A stretch of DNA of 64,000 nucleotides from an uncultured Lachnospiraceae bacterium (GCA_934351255.1 CAKRJH010000014.1:5060-69059); one strand, 5' to 3'; positions 1 to 8,167 are shown, counted from the first letter of the stretch. Notes: a model not told the origin generated them from the sequence alone. Made by a program: numbers and translations.

Positions 1-23
1 CTATAATTTAATGAGGCTATCCT

Positions 24-190
24 ATTTTGATCGCACATAATTCTTTCAGGTACGAAAATCAGATGAGGTTCTTTTTTCTCCTCTTCATGTTTTATAGTCA
101 CGTAATTTATTCAGGTACTAAAATTCGCAAGGTTGGAGCTTTTACAGTTCGCTTGTTTTACAGTCACGTAATTTGTTCAGGTACTAAAAT
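24..190 (-). CRISPR. Small, partly decayed CRISPR array (3 repeats, 2 spacers)
   Basis: Three 36-nt repeat units at 24-59 (degenerate), 89-124 and 155-190 are separated by spacers of 29 and 30 nt. The two good units differ from the main array at 5172-6777 mainly by C for T in the TTCAGG stretch. The unit at 89-124 also carries the TATAGTCACG variant found in the tracrRNA anti-repeat. Orientation matches the main array, which is transcribed on the minus strand, and the degenerate unit lies at the trailer end. It looks like an old trailer segment now cut off from its leader. The array may or may not extend left of the window. Confidence 0.85.
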
Positions 191-208
191 ACTGATTTGT
201 GGGATCAA

Positions 209-361
209 TTAACATGGAATTACAGACATAATTCTAACCAATCCATACTTTTCTTTGCGTTTTAATGTAGGACTTAATATTGCAAGAATTATTGTATAAA
301 GAAATATTCCGACAGCAATTAAGCCATTTGTTGTTTTTAACGTCAAATAGAACAAATACAT
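209..361 (-). CDS. Small membrane protein, 50 aa
   Basis: An ATG preceded by GGAGG with 5-nt spacing opens a 50-codon frame. One hydrophobic helix (about residues 12-28, LIAVGIFLYTIILAIL) is followed by a basic tail (KRKEK). A longer in-frame start at 397 has no ribosome site, so the inner start is preferred. Family unknown. It lies beside other very small membrane proteins on the same strand (979-1208, 1259-1414). Confidence 0.4.
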   Translation of the reverse strand: MYLFYLTLKTTNGLIAVGIFLYTIILAILSPTLKRKEKYGLVRIMSVIPC

Positions 362-559
362 GTCGTCCTCCATTTTGTATATAAGTAATATTTTCACTTA
401 CTCCAATTTCATTAGAGTGAAAAATTCAAAGTTTCTGTTCCTTACAAATCCCGATTTGTCAAACTGTTGAATTGATTATATCAAACAATCATACTCACAA
501 CAATCCCCTTAAAACTAGAGGCAGGCATGTCCTCCTGTCGCCCTTAATACCCTGATGTT

Positions 560-727
560 TCATTGCATAGTATAATTCGACATTAGCTTATCGACAACCT
601 TGCCGAGTAATGTCTCCTGCTGTTCAGACCGCTTGCACGCATCCGCAATGGCAGTAATCAGATCTATGCTGACAGTCACAATCGCCTTTCCTGTCTGGTA
701 CGACTTCTGCGTCAATTCATCGACCAT
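560..727 (-). CDS. Small protein of unknown function, 55 aa
   Basis: GGGAGG lies 8 nt before an ATG that opens a 55-codon frame (MVDELTQKSYQTG...) ending in TGA. The protein is soluble, probably helical, and has no membrane segment. Codon use and the strong ribosome site argue for a real gene. The family is not recognised. About 20 nt further downstream a second AGGAGG-ATG opens only a 15-codon frame, which looks like a truncated remnant. It sits inside the duplicated module shared with 3122-3382. Confidence 0.5.
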   Translation of the reverse strand: MVDELTQKSYQTGKAIVTVSIDLITAIADACKRSEQQETLLGKVVDKLMSNYTMQ

Positions 728-895
728 TGTTCTGTCCTCCCGATATTATTCTCTCTGTGCTTCCTGTCATGTGTGGGTGGTCTTACCTACGGAATACCAT
801 TTTTGCTATACATCAGGTGTCTTCCTTCATTTTTATTTGAACTTCTGGACAATTTGTCCGAAAGCTACTTTCTTGTTCTTTGTCCATAAATGCAC

Positions 896-933
896 AAAAA
901 AGAGCATTCATGCTTCTTACACATAAATGCTCT
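896..933 (-). terminator. Rho-independent terminator
   Basis: On the minus strand a GAGCATTTATG / CATGAATGCTC stem is followed by a run of six T. It lies directly downstream of the small membrane protein gene ending at 979. An almost identical hairpin at 3350-3382 ends the membrane protein gene at 3413. Confidence 0.8.
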
Positions 934-978
934 AACGATGTTTTATTATAAAATTCTTTCTACCTATTATACCAATGC

Positions 979-1208
979 CTATTTTGCCTTTATTCTCTTC
1001 ATTATAAACTCAATAATTGGAGTTGCGCATACTAGCACACATATCAGCCAAATGAATGACCTCAATAACCCATCATGATTCATAAGAGATACAATCCACA
1101 TTATCAGACAGGTTATTACTCCTACTATCGCTACTACCAATTTCAACATACTATTCCTATAATACTTCGCTATCTTTTTTCTATGATTTTATTATTCCGC
1201 CCTATCAT
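979..1208 (-). pseudogene. Two-helix small membrane protein, frameshifted in an A-run
   Basis: AAGGAG lies 9 nt before an ATG at 1208 that starts MIGRNNKIIEK and then stops. Adding one A to the six-A run (1175-1180 on the plus strand) continues the frame as KIAKYYRNS into a 56-codon frame with two hydrophobic helices (LVVAIVGVITCLIMWIV and SFIWLICVLVCATPIIEFIM). The restored protein would be 76 aa. The downstream part alone can start at ATG 1149 with a weak AGGA site. It is followed by the terminator at 896-933. Function unknown. Confidence 0.5.
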
Positions 1209-1258
1209 CTTGGATTTCTCCTTATAATCATCTTTCTCCAGCTACATATTCATTCTTG

Positions 1259-1414
1259 TTAAAATCCTAAATGTGCGATAAATGTTCCAACCACATAACC
1301 TAAACCATATATTATCAGTACAATTATTCCAACAACCATTATTCTCCTTATCAATTTCTGAACATTAGTTTCTCGATTCATCCAGTCTTTTATTGCATTT
1401 TCATTCAGTTTCAT
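1259..1414 (-). CDS. Small membrane protein, 51 aa
   Basis: AGGAGG lies 8 nt before an ATG that opens a 51-codon frame ending in TAA. The first 25 residues are polar (MKLNENAIKDWMNRE...), followed by one membrane helix and a tail GYVVGTFIAHLGF. That tail resembles the C-terminus of the neighbouring Xre-type protein (GGYEIGKFIGYLTK, gene at 1528-1939), so the two may share a membrane-anchor module. Same strand and close spacing suggest one operon. Function unknown. Confidence 0.6.
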   Translation of the reverse strand: MKLNENAIKDWMNRETNVQKLIRRIMVVGIIVLIIYGLGYVVGTFIAHLGF

Positions 1415-1527
1415 AATAGCAACCTCCTAATCAAATTTGTGATTAAAAGGTATCATTCAAGGCTCAAACTAACCATAAATTTATAGTTGCACCTGTGTAA
1501 ACTTAAGGTTGCACCCGCCATTTTAGG

Positions 1528-1939
1528 TCATTTCGTCAGATATCCAATAAATTTTCCTATTTCATATCCGCCAAGATATATAACACTTATAATAAGGGCA
1601 ACCAATGCGCAAATGATTAAAATATACAGCAACATAAATAAGATCTTTTGCTTTTTAGATAAATTGGATAAAAAATTATTCCACACTAGTAAGATATTTT
1701 TTGTCTTATATTTCTCTAATGTCTTTTCGTCATTATCTTCTTTTTCAATTCCTCTCCTCAGATAATCTAATGAGACATCAAAATAATCACTCATAAACAG
1801 TAGCCTGGTCATTTCAGGATATGCTTTATCATTTTCCCATTTGGAAATCGACTGTCTGGAGACATCCAAAACCTCTGCAAGCTCTTCTTGAGATAAATTC
1901 TTTTTTTCGCAATTCATATAGTCGTTCCCCAAAAGTCAT
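1528..1939 (-). pseudogene. Xre/HTH_3 regulator with C-terminal membrane anchor, frameshifted
   Basis: A ribosome site GGAGG and an ATG at 1939 start MTFGERLYELRKK, the usual opening of an Xre-type helix-turn-helix. The HTH then continues in another frame (NLSQEELAEVLDVSRQSISK). The switch falls in a seven-A run (1901-1907 on plus), and removing one base or adding two restores one frame. After the HTH come a charged linker and one membrane helix (about KILFMLLYILIICALVALI), giving roughly 137 residues. Membrane-anchored Xre proteins are common in Firmicutes. This could be a recent pseudogene, a slippery switch or a sequencing error. Confidence 0.75.
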
Positions 1940-1992
1940 ACTTCTTCCTCCAAATCATTGTAAATTAACAAAATCTGTATTTCTATTTCTTC

Positions 1993-2103
1993 TCATTCAA
2001 AAATTCTTTTCTTACTCCTTGAAGTTTTTACATATCCAATCCAAGCTGGTCCATCATCAGAATATCCAGTTTTAAGTTCAATATACATTAAATCACCAAT
2101 CAA
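1993..2103 (-). pseudogene. Fragment of a small conserved GYSDDGPAWIG protein
   Basis: GGAGG lies 8 nt before a TTG that opens a 36-codon frame containing MYIELKTGYSDDGPAWIGY. As far as I recall, this opening belongs to a small protein family of about 90 residues in Firmicutes and Bacteroidetes that is often misnamed in annotations. Here the frame stops early after SRSKKRIFE, so it is an N-terminal remnant. Function unknown. The identification is from memory of the motif only. Confidence 0.4.
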
Positions 2104-2175
2104 TATTAACGCCTCCAATTTTTGTTTCGCAATTTTATGAATTGCGATTCATCGAATTTTTTTTAGGTCTTCGAA

Positions 2176-2978
2176 TCATTTGTTTTTTTGAATTACCCAT
2201 TCATAAAATTTTTCATCACTGCCATCATATTTTGATTTTTGTATAGCCATAGATATTTGAGCAATATCACTATCAAGGTCATTTATGTCTGAAACCACTT
2301 TTCGTCTACAATATTGCACCTTAAACATATCCATTCCAGGTGAAATTATCATTGGTTTTATCTCTAATAAGTCATATAACTCTTGATAGTCGTTTTTCAT
2401 ACAAACTAAAATTGTTTCAAACTGTTGGATTCTTTTTTCGATGTGAAATATAAACGAAGCCAGCTTCTCAACAGTATAGCCAACTATCTCTTTAATAATC
2501 ACAGGATTAATTTGAGGTACTATTTTCACAAATTCTTTTAGTTCTTCAGGAATTCTTCTCGTAGCAGCCTCATCTCCAGCAACCAATATAGATTGTGGAT
2601 TATGAAAAGTCCAATTTCTAATGTTAAGAAATTCATTCAACAAGGCTTTTTTATCTTCATCCAGCTCATTTTTAAATATCCATTTTTAAATAATAGGCTT
2701 CTAAGATTCATATATGAAAAGGAGCTATTTTGATGATCTGCAATAAATTTTAATAATTCATGTTGCCGATGTAATATCTTATCATATACGTCTTCATATT
2801 CTTTGGCTGGAATTATATCTTCTTTCGAATTAACTAGAAGTTCTATTGCCTCCTGATAATATTCTTTATACTTTTCAAAATTAACTTCTACCGGCGCAAT
2901 TAAAGAATTTAATGCCGAGCAAGCATGTTCCACATCATTAATTGAATACTGCTTGTACCGTTTATTATCTTTTGACAT
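2176..2978 (-). pseudogene. HEPN-like protein split by a one-base frameshift
   Basis: Two abutting frames, 113 codons from 2978 and 155 codons ending at 2176, form one protein of about 267 aa if one A is added near 2669-2675. The join then reads LKNELDEDKKALLNEFLNIR. Near the join is RNWTFH (2602-2619), which fits the RNxxxH motif of HEPN ribonuclease domains, surrounded by helical sequence as HEPN folds require. The start has GGAG 8 nt upstream. HEPN proteins often act as toxins or abortive-infection RNases, and that role is inference only. Family membership beyond the motif was not testable. Confidence 0.55.
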
Positions 2979-3121
2979 AACCCATTCTCCATTTATATAT
3001 TTTGGCTATTACATATCTACTCAGTATGCTTAACTGCCTCTCGCAGAATAAGATCAATATTTATCATACACAATTCCAATTTTTCCTAACATATACAAAT
3101 TCTCATATTTATATACGTTGC

Positions 3122-3382
3122 ATTGATTATATCAAATATAAAATTATACAACAATACCCGTAAACAAGAGGCTAAAAAAGAGGCTACCTTTTACACTTTA
3201 TAGTCAACCGCTATTATTGTATCTTCTAACTGTATATGGCATAACCCCCCAAATACAAAATTAGTATACATTAATCACTTTTTCCTTCATTTGAACTTCT
3301 GGATATAATGTCCAACTGTAACTTTCATGTCCTTTTATCCTTAAATAGGGAAAAAGCATTTATGTCTTTTCACATAAATGCT
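3122..3382. repeat. Diverged duplicated module, copy 2
   Basis: Counterpart of 471-934. It shares the TTGAT(N3)ATCAA-type palindrome at the left and the CTTCTGGA / CATAAATGCT segment at the right, but is about 200 bp shorter and lacks the 55-aa gene. Only a tiny frame (MPYTVRRYNNSG) remains after a GGGGGG site. Apart from this copy the 2979-3412 gap holds no gene that I can support. Confidence 0.5.
3350..3382 (-). terminator. Rho-independent terminator
   Basis: Minus-strand stem AGCATTTATG / CATAAATGCT with an 8-nt loop, followed by five T. It lies 31 nt after the stop of the membrane protein gene at 3413-4507. Confidence 0.8.
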
Positions 3383-3412
3383 CCACTCCTGTAATTTTCT
3401 TGGTGAATATTG

Positions 3413-4507
3413 TCACTTTTTCCTTATAGAACTAATCCAGTCAAAAACAATTGGTATAATAATTGCACTTGCTACAAACTCAAGAATAGCAGTTGTTGCC
3501 TCCTCATTTCTAAATATTGGTTGGTATCGATTTATAACAACTGTACATACCAAAGCCAATATAATTGCTATACGAAAGCATATGGCTATCATTCTTTTAT
3601 TAGTTAATTCAACTAACCGATCTGCTAATCTTCCCATGGTTGTTTTTATCATTCTTCCCAAAACATAAGTATAACCAACTGCTGACTCTATCATAGATAT
3701 AAAAACTTTAATCAACATAATTATCACATCTGCAACAAATGAAGCCGGTAATAATATATACATAATATAGCGTACTCGTGATTTTATCTGTTTGATATAT
3801 TTCCAGTGCATTTCAAATATAGATTTATAACTTATTGATTTTTCTATCCTGTTTATCCAATTGTCTCCGTGCTTTTTCATTTTTTCACTGCAAAAAATCT
3901 TTTTATTTATCCACCTCAACATTGTTATTGTATAAACTATCAAATCTGGAAACAGTCCACAAATTAAAAAAAAATATATAGAAAATATCAAAATATATAT
4001 TAATGCAATTCCAATATCAGATATATAAATATTATCAAGCACATATATTTTTTCTACTAATTTTTCCAAAACATTAAATGTCCCTAAAAACCATACACCA
4101 TATGCTAATAAATAGATTGACGTTCGTTCTTTTAAGGACAACTTTCTCCTATCACTTGATTGTATTATATCTTTAACCATTCCTATTGACTGATATGCAA
4201 TAACAACTTTCTCCATATATGTTGGTATAATAATTATAATAAACAACCACATTAATCTTTTTATTTCAAAACAGATTCCAAAAACAATTAAAATAAAAAC
4301 TATCAAAGATACAATAGTAATCATCATCTGTATCTTATCGTTTGAATCATTATCTATATAGACTTTGGAAGAATCACTTTTTCTCTTAGATTCTTTACAC
4401 GAATTAGAAAACCATTTTATTACATAATCTATCAATGTAAACACTATTGATAATATAAAAACAATGTTAAATACCCTTTCTAATATATTAAAAACAAACA
4501 TTCTCAC
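3413..4507 (-). CDS. Multi-pass membrane protein of unknown function, 364 aa
   Basis: Very AT-rich frame with six or more hydrophobic segments: residues about 7-30, 60-80, 85-97, 130-150, 165-190 and 310-360. A charged, lysine-rich cytoplasmic-looking stretch lies at about 195-240. No family motif is recognised. An AGAGG/GGTGAG purine stretch precedes the ATG. A good terminator follows (3350-3382), so it is probably an intact monocistronic gene. It sits among decayed accessory genes and next to a broken replication initiator, which suggests a mobile-element cargo gene. The 150 bp upstream to 4657 holds nothing recognisable. Confidence 0.6.
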   Translation of the reverse strand: MRMFVFNILERVFNIVFILSIVFTLIDYVIKWFSNSCKESKRKSDSSKVYIDNDSNDKIQMMITIVSLIVFILIVFGICFEIKRLMWLFIIIIIPTYMEKVVIAYQSIGMVKDIIQSSDRRKLSLKERTSIYLLAYGVWFLGTFNVLEKLVEKIYVLDNIYISDIGIALIYILIFSIYFFLICGLFPDLIVYTITMLRWINKKIFCSEKMKKHGDNWINRIEKSISYKSIFEMHWKYIKQIKSRVRYIMYILLPASFVADVIIMLIKVFISMIESAVGYTYVLGRMIKTTMGRLADRLVELTNKRMIAICFRIAIILALVCTVVINRYQPIFRNEEATTAILEFVASAIIIPIVFDWISSIRKK

Positions 4508-4657
4508 CTAACCTCTCAAATATCCATGGACATATCTATAGTTGGATATTATATCAGACTCTTTATTGTCTCTCAATATTTCAAGAAAGAGAGAAGATAA
4601 TGTTTTTTCTAAAAACGATAATCTATATTCATCTACCACACTTATGTCAATTATAAA

Positions 4658-5186
4658 TCAACCTTGACCATAAAAGTCATGGTTAACTTCTGCCCTGTAG
4701 TAATTACTACACGTTACCGGTGCATTGTAAAGTGTCGTGAGCATATAGCTTCGTATGTTACGCACCTTTGCGGTATTGTTACGCAGGCACTCCAACACAT
4801 ACTCCATCGTATGAAAATCTATCTTCTCCAATCTGCTCCGAACAACATCATACGGGATGTCTATTTATTGATACGGATTACCGGCTGTTTAACCGCTATG
4901 GTCTCTACCATCAGCTCCACCAATTCATTTATGTCCATCTTCTCTGCCGGATGGCATTGAAGCAGTCCGTCATAATCTATATTGTCTTTGATAAATGAGC
5001 GCACTTCATCCATCCTATCCATCGTATCAGTTTTCACGACTGTGCCTGATGGAATGATTGGATAGGTAATCTCCTCCGTATTCTCTGTAGTATTCTCTGT
5101 ATTTGTCTTACAAAACTTTGTATGAGGTGGTACAAAATTTTGTAACAGGCTTATTTGCTTGGTTTGCAGCCTGCTTTTGTATTTCT
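4658..5186 (-). pseudogene. Replication initiator protein A (RepA/DUF6017-type), C-terminal remnant
   Basis: The minus strand reads MDEVRSFIKDNIDYDGL ... NELVELMVETIAVKQPVIRINK, then a stop, then in the next frame IDIPYDVVRSRLEKIDF ... NNTAKVRNIRSYMLTTLYNAP ... YYRAEVNHDFYG. This is the conserved C-terminal part of the replication initiator carried by Clostridia plasmids and ICEs. One added A in the AATAAA before the stop rejoins the frames. The N-terminal DNA-binding half is missing. Upstream sequence runs, in broken frames, right up to the truncated CRISPR repeat at 5187. It indicates that a plasmid- or ICE-derived piece sits against the array. Confidence 0.75.
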
Positions 5187-6777
5187 AATTTGTTTAGGTA
5201 CTAAAATCCTTGACCGGAATCAAGGGAGAGCCTGCGCGTTTTACAGTCACGTAATTTATTTAGGTACTAAAATCCACTCTCTTTTGAGCGAGAATCTGGA
5301 ATGTTTTACAGTCACGTAATTTGTTTAGGTACTAAAATTACCGTTCTAACGCCTCATCCCGTGATATGTTTTACAGTCACGTAATTTGTTTAGGTACTAA
5401 AATCCCTACCTGCTCCGAAGAAACCACCTCCTCGTTTTACAGTCACGTAATTTGTTTAGGTACTAAAATTTCATCGTAGAAGTTTCTAGCACGTTCATAG
5501 TTTTACAGTCACGTAATTTGTTTAGGTACTAAAATTTTGGCATTGATGATAAAAATTGTTTCTGGTTTTACAGTCACGTAATTTGTTTAGGTACTAAAAT
5601 CGCGTCTACACTTGGATAGTAGATTGTAAGTTTTACAGTCACGTAATTTGTTTAGGTACTAAAATATACGGCCATTAAGACATACGGTATCTCTGTTTTA
5701 CAGTCACGTAATTTGTTTAGGTACTAAAATAGTTTTCTGGGGAGCATATAGTTCCAAAGGTTTTACAGTCACGTAATTTGTTTAGGTACTAAAATGGAAA
5801 CAGTCGATATCATCCACGTATGACAGTTTTACAGTCACGTAATTTGTTTAGGTACTAAAATTGCCTGTGGTTGTAAACAAAGGATCATCTGTTTTACAGT
5901 CACGTAATTTGTTTAGGTACTAAAATTATCAAGGTTGATGACAAGGCTGTTTCCGGGTTTTACAGTCACGTAATTTGTTTAGGTACTAAAATCCTGTACT
6001 GTCACTTGCCTGGAAGCAATTGTTTTACAGTCACGTAATTTGTTTAGGTACTAAAATCGCTGTTATCACAAGTAAAGGACGTTCCCCGTTTTACAGTCAC
6101 GTAATTTGTTTAGGTACTAAAATAGTAACAAACATCATCATCACGGCAACCGGTTTTACAGTCACGTAATTTGTTTAGGTACTAAAATCATAATGTGTTT
6201 CAATTTTTCTTTTGCTTGTTTTACAGTCACGTAATTTGTTTAGGTACTAAAATGGAATGCGGGACGTTGATTGATTGGAGGGAGTTTTACAGTCACGTAA
6301 TTTGTTTAGGTACTAAAATACTATGGATGGCGACGCGCTCTATGCTAAGTTTTACAGTCACGTAATTTGTTTAGGTACTAAAATTGGGCTGGGAAGCGAA
6401 AGACATTGTAAAAGTTTTACAGTCACGTAATTTGTTTAGGTACTAAAATCCCTCAGTTCCTTCGGTGATCTTCTCCAAGTTTTACAGTCACGTAATTTGT
6501 TTAGGTACTAAAATTATTTCGTGGGGAGAACGCAACAGGAATTAGTTTTACAGTCACGTAATTTGTTTAGGTACTAAAATTAGATCTTATCACCGGAAAT
6601 AAACTGGTCAGTTTTACAGTCACGTAATTTGTTTAGGTACTAAAATAGAGTTTATAAATGAATATAAAATTTTAGGTTTTACAGTCACGTAATTTGTTTA
6701 GGTACTAAAATATTATTTAACCCTCCTAGATTTTCGCTGAGGTTTTACAGTCACGTAATTTGTTTAGGTACTAAAAT
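5172..6777 (-). CRISPR. Main type II-A CRISPR array: 25 repeats, 24 spacers
   Basis: 36-nt repeats recur every 65-66 bp with 29-30-nt spacers. Read in transcription (minus) direction each begins ATTTTAGTACCTAAAC and ends GTGACTGTAAAAC. Units start at 5238, 5303, 5368, 5434 and so on to 6742. The unit at 5238 has one base change. The first unit (5172-5207) keeps only its last 21 nt (5187-5207), and the rest is replaced by RepA-remnant sequence. Degeneration at the low-coordinate end marks the trailer, so the leader is at 6778-6860 beside csn2. Near-perfect conservation of the other repeats and 24 different spacers suggest recent activity. Confidence 0.98.
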
Positions 6778-6860
6778 GTCAAATCATACCATTTCAAGAC
6801 ATCTCCTGTCCAAATATAATCTGTGCATTTTAGTACTTGCAATACCTATCATACCACACT
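6778..6860 (-). promoter_or_regulatory. CRISPR leader
   Basis: The 83-nt AT-rich gap between the csn2 stop and the first repeat. On the minus strand it holds two TATGAT hexamers exactly 65 bp apart (6848-6853 and 6783-6788), either of which could serve as a -10. It also holds GTACTAAAAT (6827-6836), the exact complement of the repeat's first ten bases, and TGGACAGGAGATGT (6799-6812), repeated upstream of cas9 at 12567-12580. It should contain the pre-crRNA promoter and the Cas1-Cas2 anchoring site next to the first repeat. Confidence 0.7.
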
Positions 6861-7844
6861 TTATGACTTTAAAAAAGCAATTTCTATATCCTTGATATCA
6901 TTTATGCTGTCATGTATCATAATTGATTCATTTATCATTTTGCACAACACGTTTTCTTCAACGTCCCATAGATAATTAGAACGACCAATCCTTTGTACCA
7001 CACCACAGATAAGTTCACCGATACGCTCTTGCAAAAATTCTTTTTGATACGGATAAGTATCTCTCACAAACTCACATAAATGATCAAAATCCGGCATTTG
7101 AAAATCCACATCGCCAAATATTGATATCCCTGAGCATATTTCTGAATCACACAAAACATACCCATCTAAACTTGACGAAAATATAAAATATATATTTGAC
7201 TTCACAGCAATATTTTGCGCAGCTTTAATAATTTTTCTATATTCTGCTCTGTCAATCATATGATCAATATTTTCAAATAATATCAGCATTCTCCTTGGTG
7301 AAATCTCTTGGATTTTTTCAATTAAATTCCACAAAATTCTAATTAATTCTATATTATCACTATCTTCTAGATCCGTACTATCTACGCCAGATATATTTGA
7401 TTGCTGGACGATATCCCACACATCCGAGGTTGTATATGTCAACTCTATTCCTCCAAGTTTTTCAACAGAATCACTTAGCTTATGAATCATTTCATCAACT
7501 TTTATTTCTATATCCCGCAAATATAGCTGCCAATCAAACTCCTGCATTAAACTCTTTAAATATTCCGTCATTAAACTCTGCTTTGACAATTTAATCATCT
7601 GAATAAGATCTGACGTACTTTTAATGGATATAACACTAAAGTACTTTCTTCCCACCAACACATCATCTATAATTACATTATCCCTCCATTTATTATTTTG
7701 CTCCGAATATTTATAAGTACTAAAATATTTCTTCAATGACTCAAATATATATGTTTTCTTTTGAATATTCTGTCCACATAATTGAGTTACCGGCTCTAGT
7801 TCAAATGATAAACGTTTTTCAAATTCTGTAATTTCAACTTTCAT
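6861..7844 (-). CDS. csn2: Csn2, long (St-type) adaptation protein, 327 aa
   Basis: Fourth cas gene, overlapping cas2 by an ATGA. Csn2 forms a DNA-end-binding ring that works with Cas1-Cas2 and Cas9 in spacer acquisition. The length (327 aa, against about 220 for the S. pyogenes type) and position next to the leader fit the long Csn2 of S. thermophilus CRISPR1-type loci. A degenerate P-loop (G24-QNIQKKT-31) and a Walker-B-like RMLILFENIDHM segment agree with the inactive ATPase core of this family. Identification rests mainly on context, length and these weak motifs. The final residues end just before the leader. Confidence 0.8.
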   Translation of the reverse strand: MKVEITEFEKRLSFELEPVTQLCGQNIQKKTYIFESLKKYFSTYKYSEQNNKWRDNVIIDDVLVGRKYFSVISIKSTSDLIQMIKLSKQSLMTEYLKSLMQEFDWQLYLRDIEIKVDEMIHKLSDSVEKLGGIELTYTTSDVWDIVQQSNISGVDSTDLEDSDNIELIRILWNLIEKIQEISPRRMLILFENIDHMIDRAEYRKIIKAAQNIAVKSNIYFIFSSSLDGYVLCDSEICSGISIFGDVDFQMPDFDHLCEFVRDTYPYQKEFLQERIGELICGVVQRIGRSNYLWDVEENVLCKMINESIMIHDSINDIKDIEIAFLKS

Positions 7845-8167
7845 ATAATAATTAACCTCTTGGTGCCAACTGCAGTCTCCGATGCTCTCCTACTCCCCAC
7901 TAACAATTTCATATCTGAATATTGCTTTTCGGTAACAGATAGCAAACGAATATTTCCCTCCTGAGGAAGATATTTCTTTATCCTATTTTCAAGCCGATTC
8001 GCATATTCTCTATTCGGACATACTCTCACATAAATAGAATATTGAATCATCACAAATCCCTCTTTAATAAGGTTTTTTCGAAAAGTCCGATATGCCCTTT
8101 TCTGATCTTCCGTTTCTACGGGTAGATCAAACATACATAACATTCTCATGATTTTATATTTCTCCAT
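7841..8167 (-). CDS. cas2: CRISPR endonuclease Cas2, 108 aa
   Basis: Small ferredoxin-like protein with RMLCMFDLPVETEDQKRAYR. The FDLP motif provides the conserved first-strand Asp (D14). FVMIQYSIYVRVCPNRE follows, typical of Cas2. It forms the central dimer of the Cas1-Cas2 integrase. The start overlaps the end of cas1 by 14 nt and has GGAG 10 nt upstream. The ATG six codons later is an alternative. The end overlaps csn2 by 4 nt, so cas1, cas2 and csn2 are translationally coupled. Confidence 0.95.
   Translation of the reverse strand: MEKYKIMRMLCMFDLPVETEDQKRAYRTFRKNLIKEGFVMIQYSIYVRVCPNREYANRLENRIKKYLPQEGNIRLLSVTEKQYSDMKLLVGSRRASETAVGTKRLIII

Larger units (their letters stand above)
471..934. 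repeat. Diverged duplicated module, copy 1
   Basis: The left end (471-530) matches 3122-3180, including ATTGATTATATCAAA and ACAACAATACCC-like sequence. The right end (about 820-933) matches about 3280-3382, including TTTGAACTTCTGGA and the CATAAATGCTC hairpin. Order and orientation are kept in both copies. This copy contains the 55-aa gene at 560-727, and the other copy has lost most of that interior. Identity is partial, so the duplication is old. Confidence 0.55.

Noticed and set aside
27..212. 61-codon plus-strand frame with repeated FYSHVI segments
   Set aside because: It is the CRISPR array read as protein. The repeated peptide is the repeat unit.
1415..1527. TTGCACC direct repeats at about 1484-1516 as an operator
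   Set aside because: Only two 7-mers in AT-rich DNA. Not enough to call a site.
4664..4998. Two plus-strand frames of 76-98 codons
   Set aside because: They are opposite-strand shadows of the RepA-type remnant, whose minus-strand reading shows clear family motifs.
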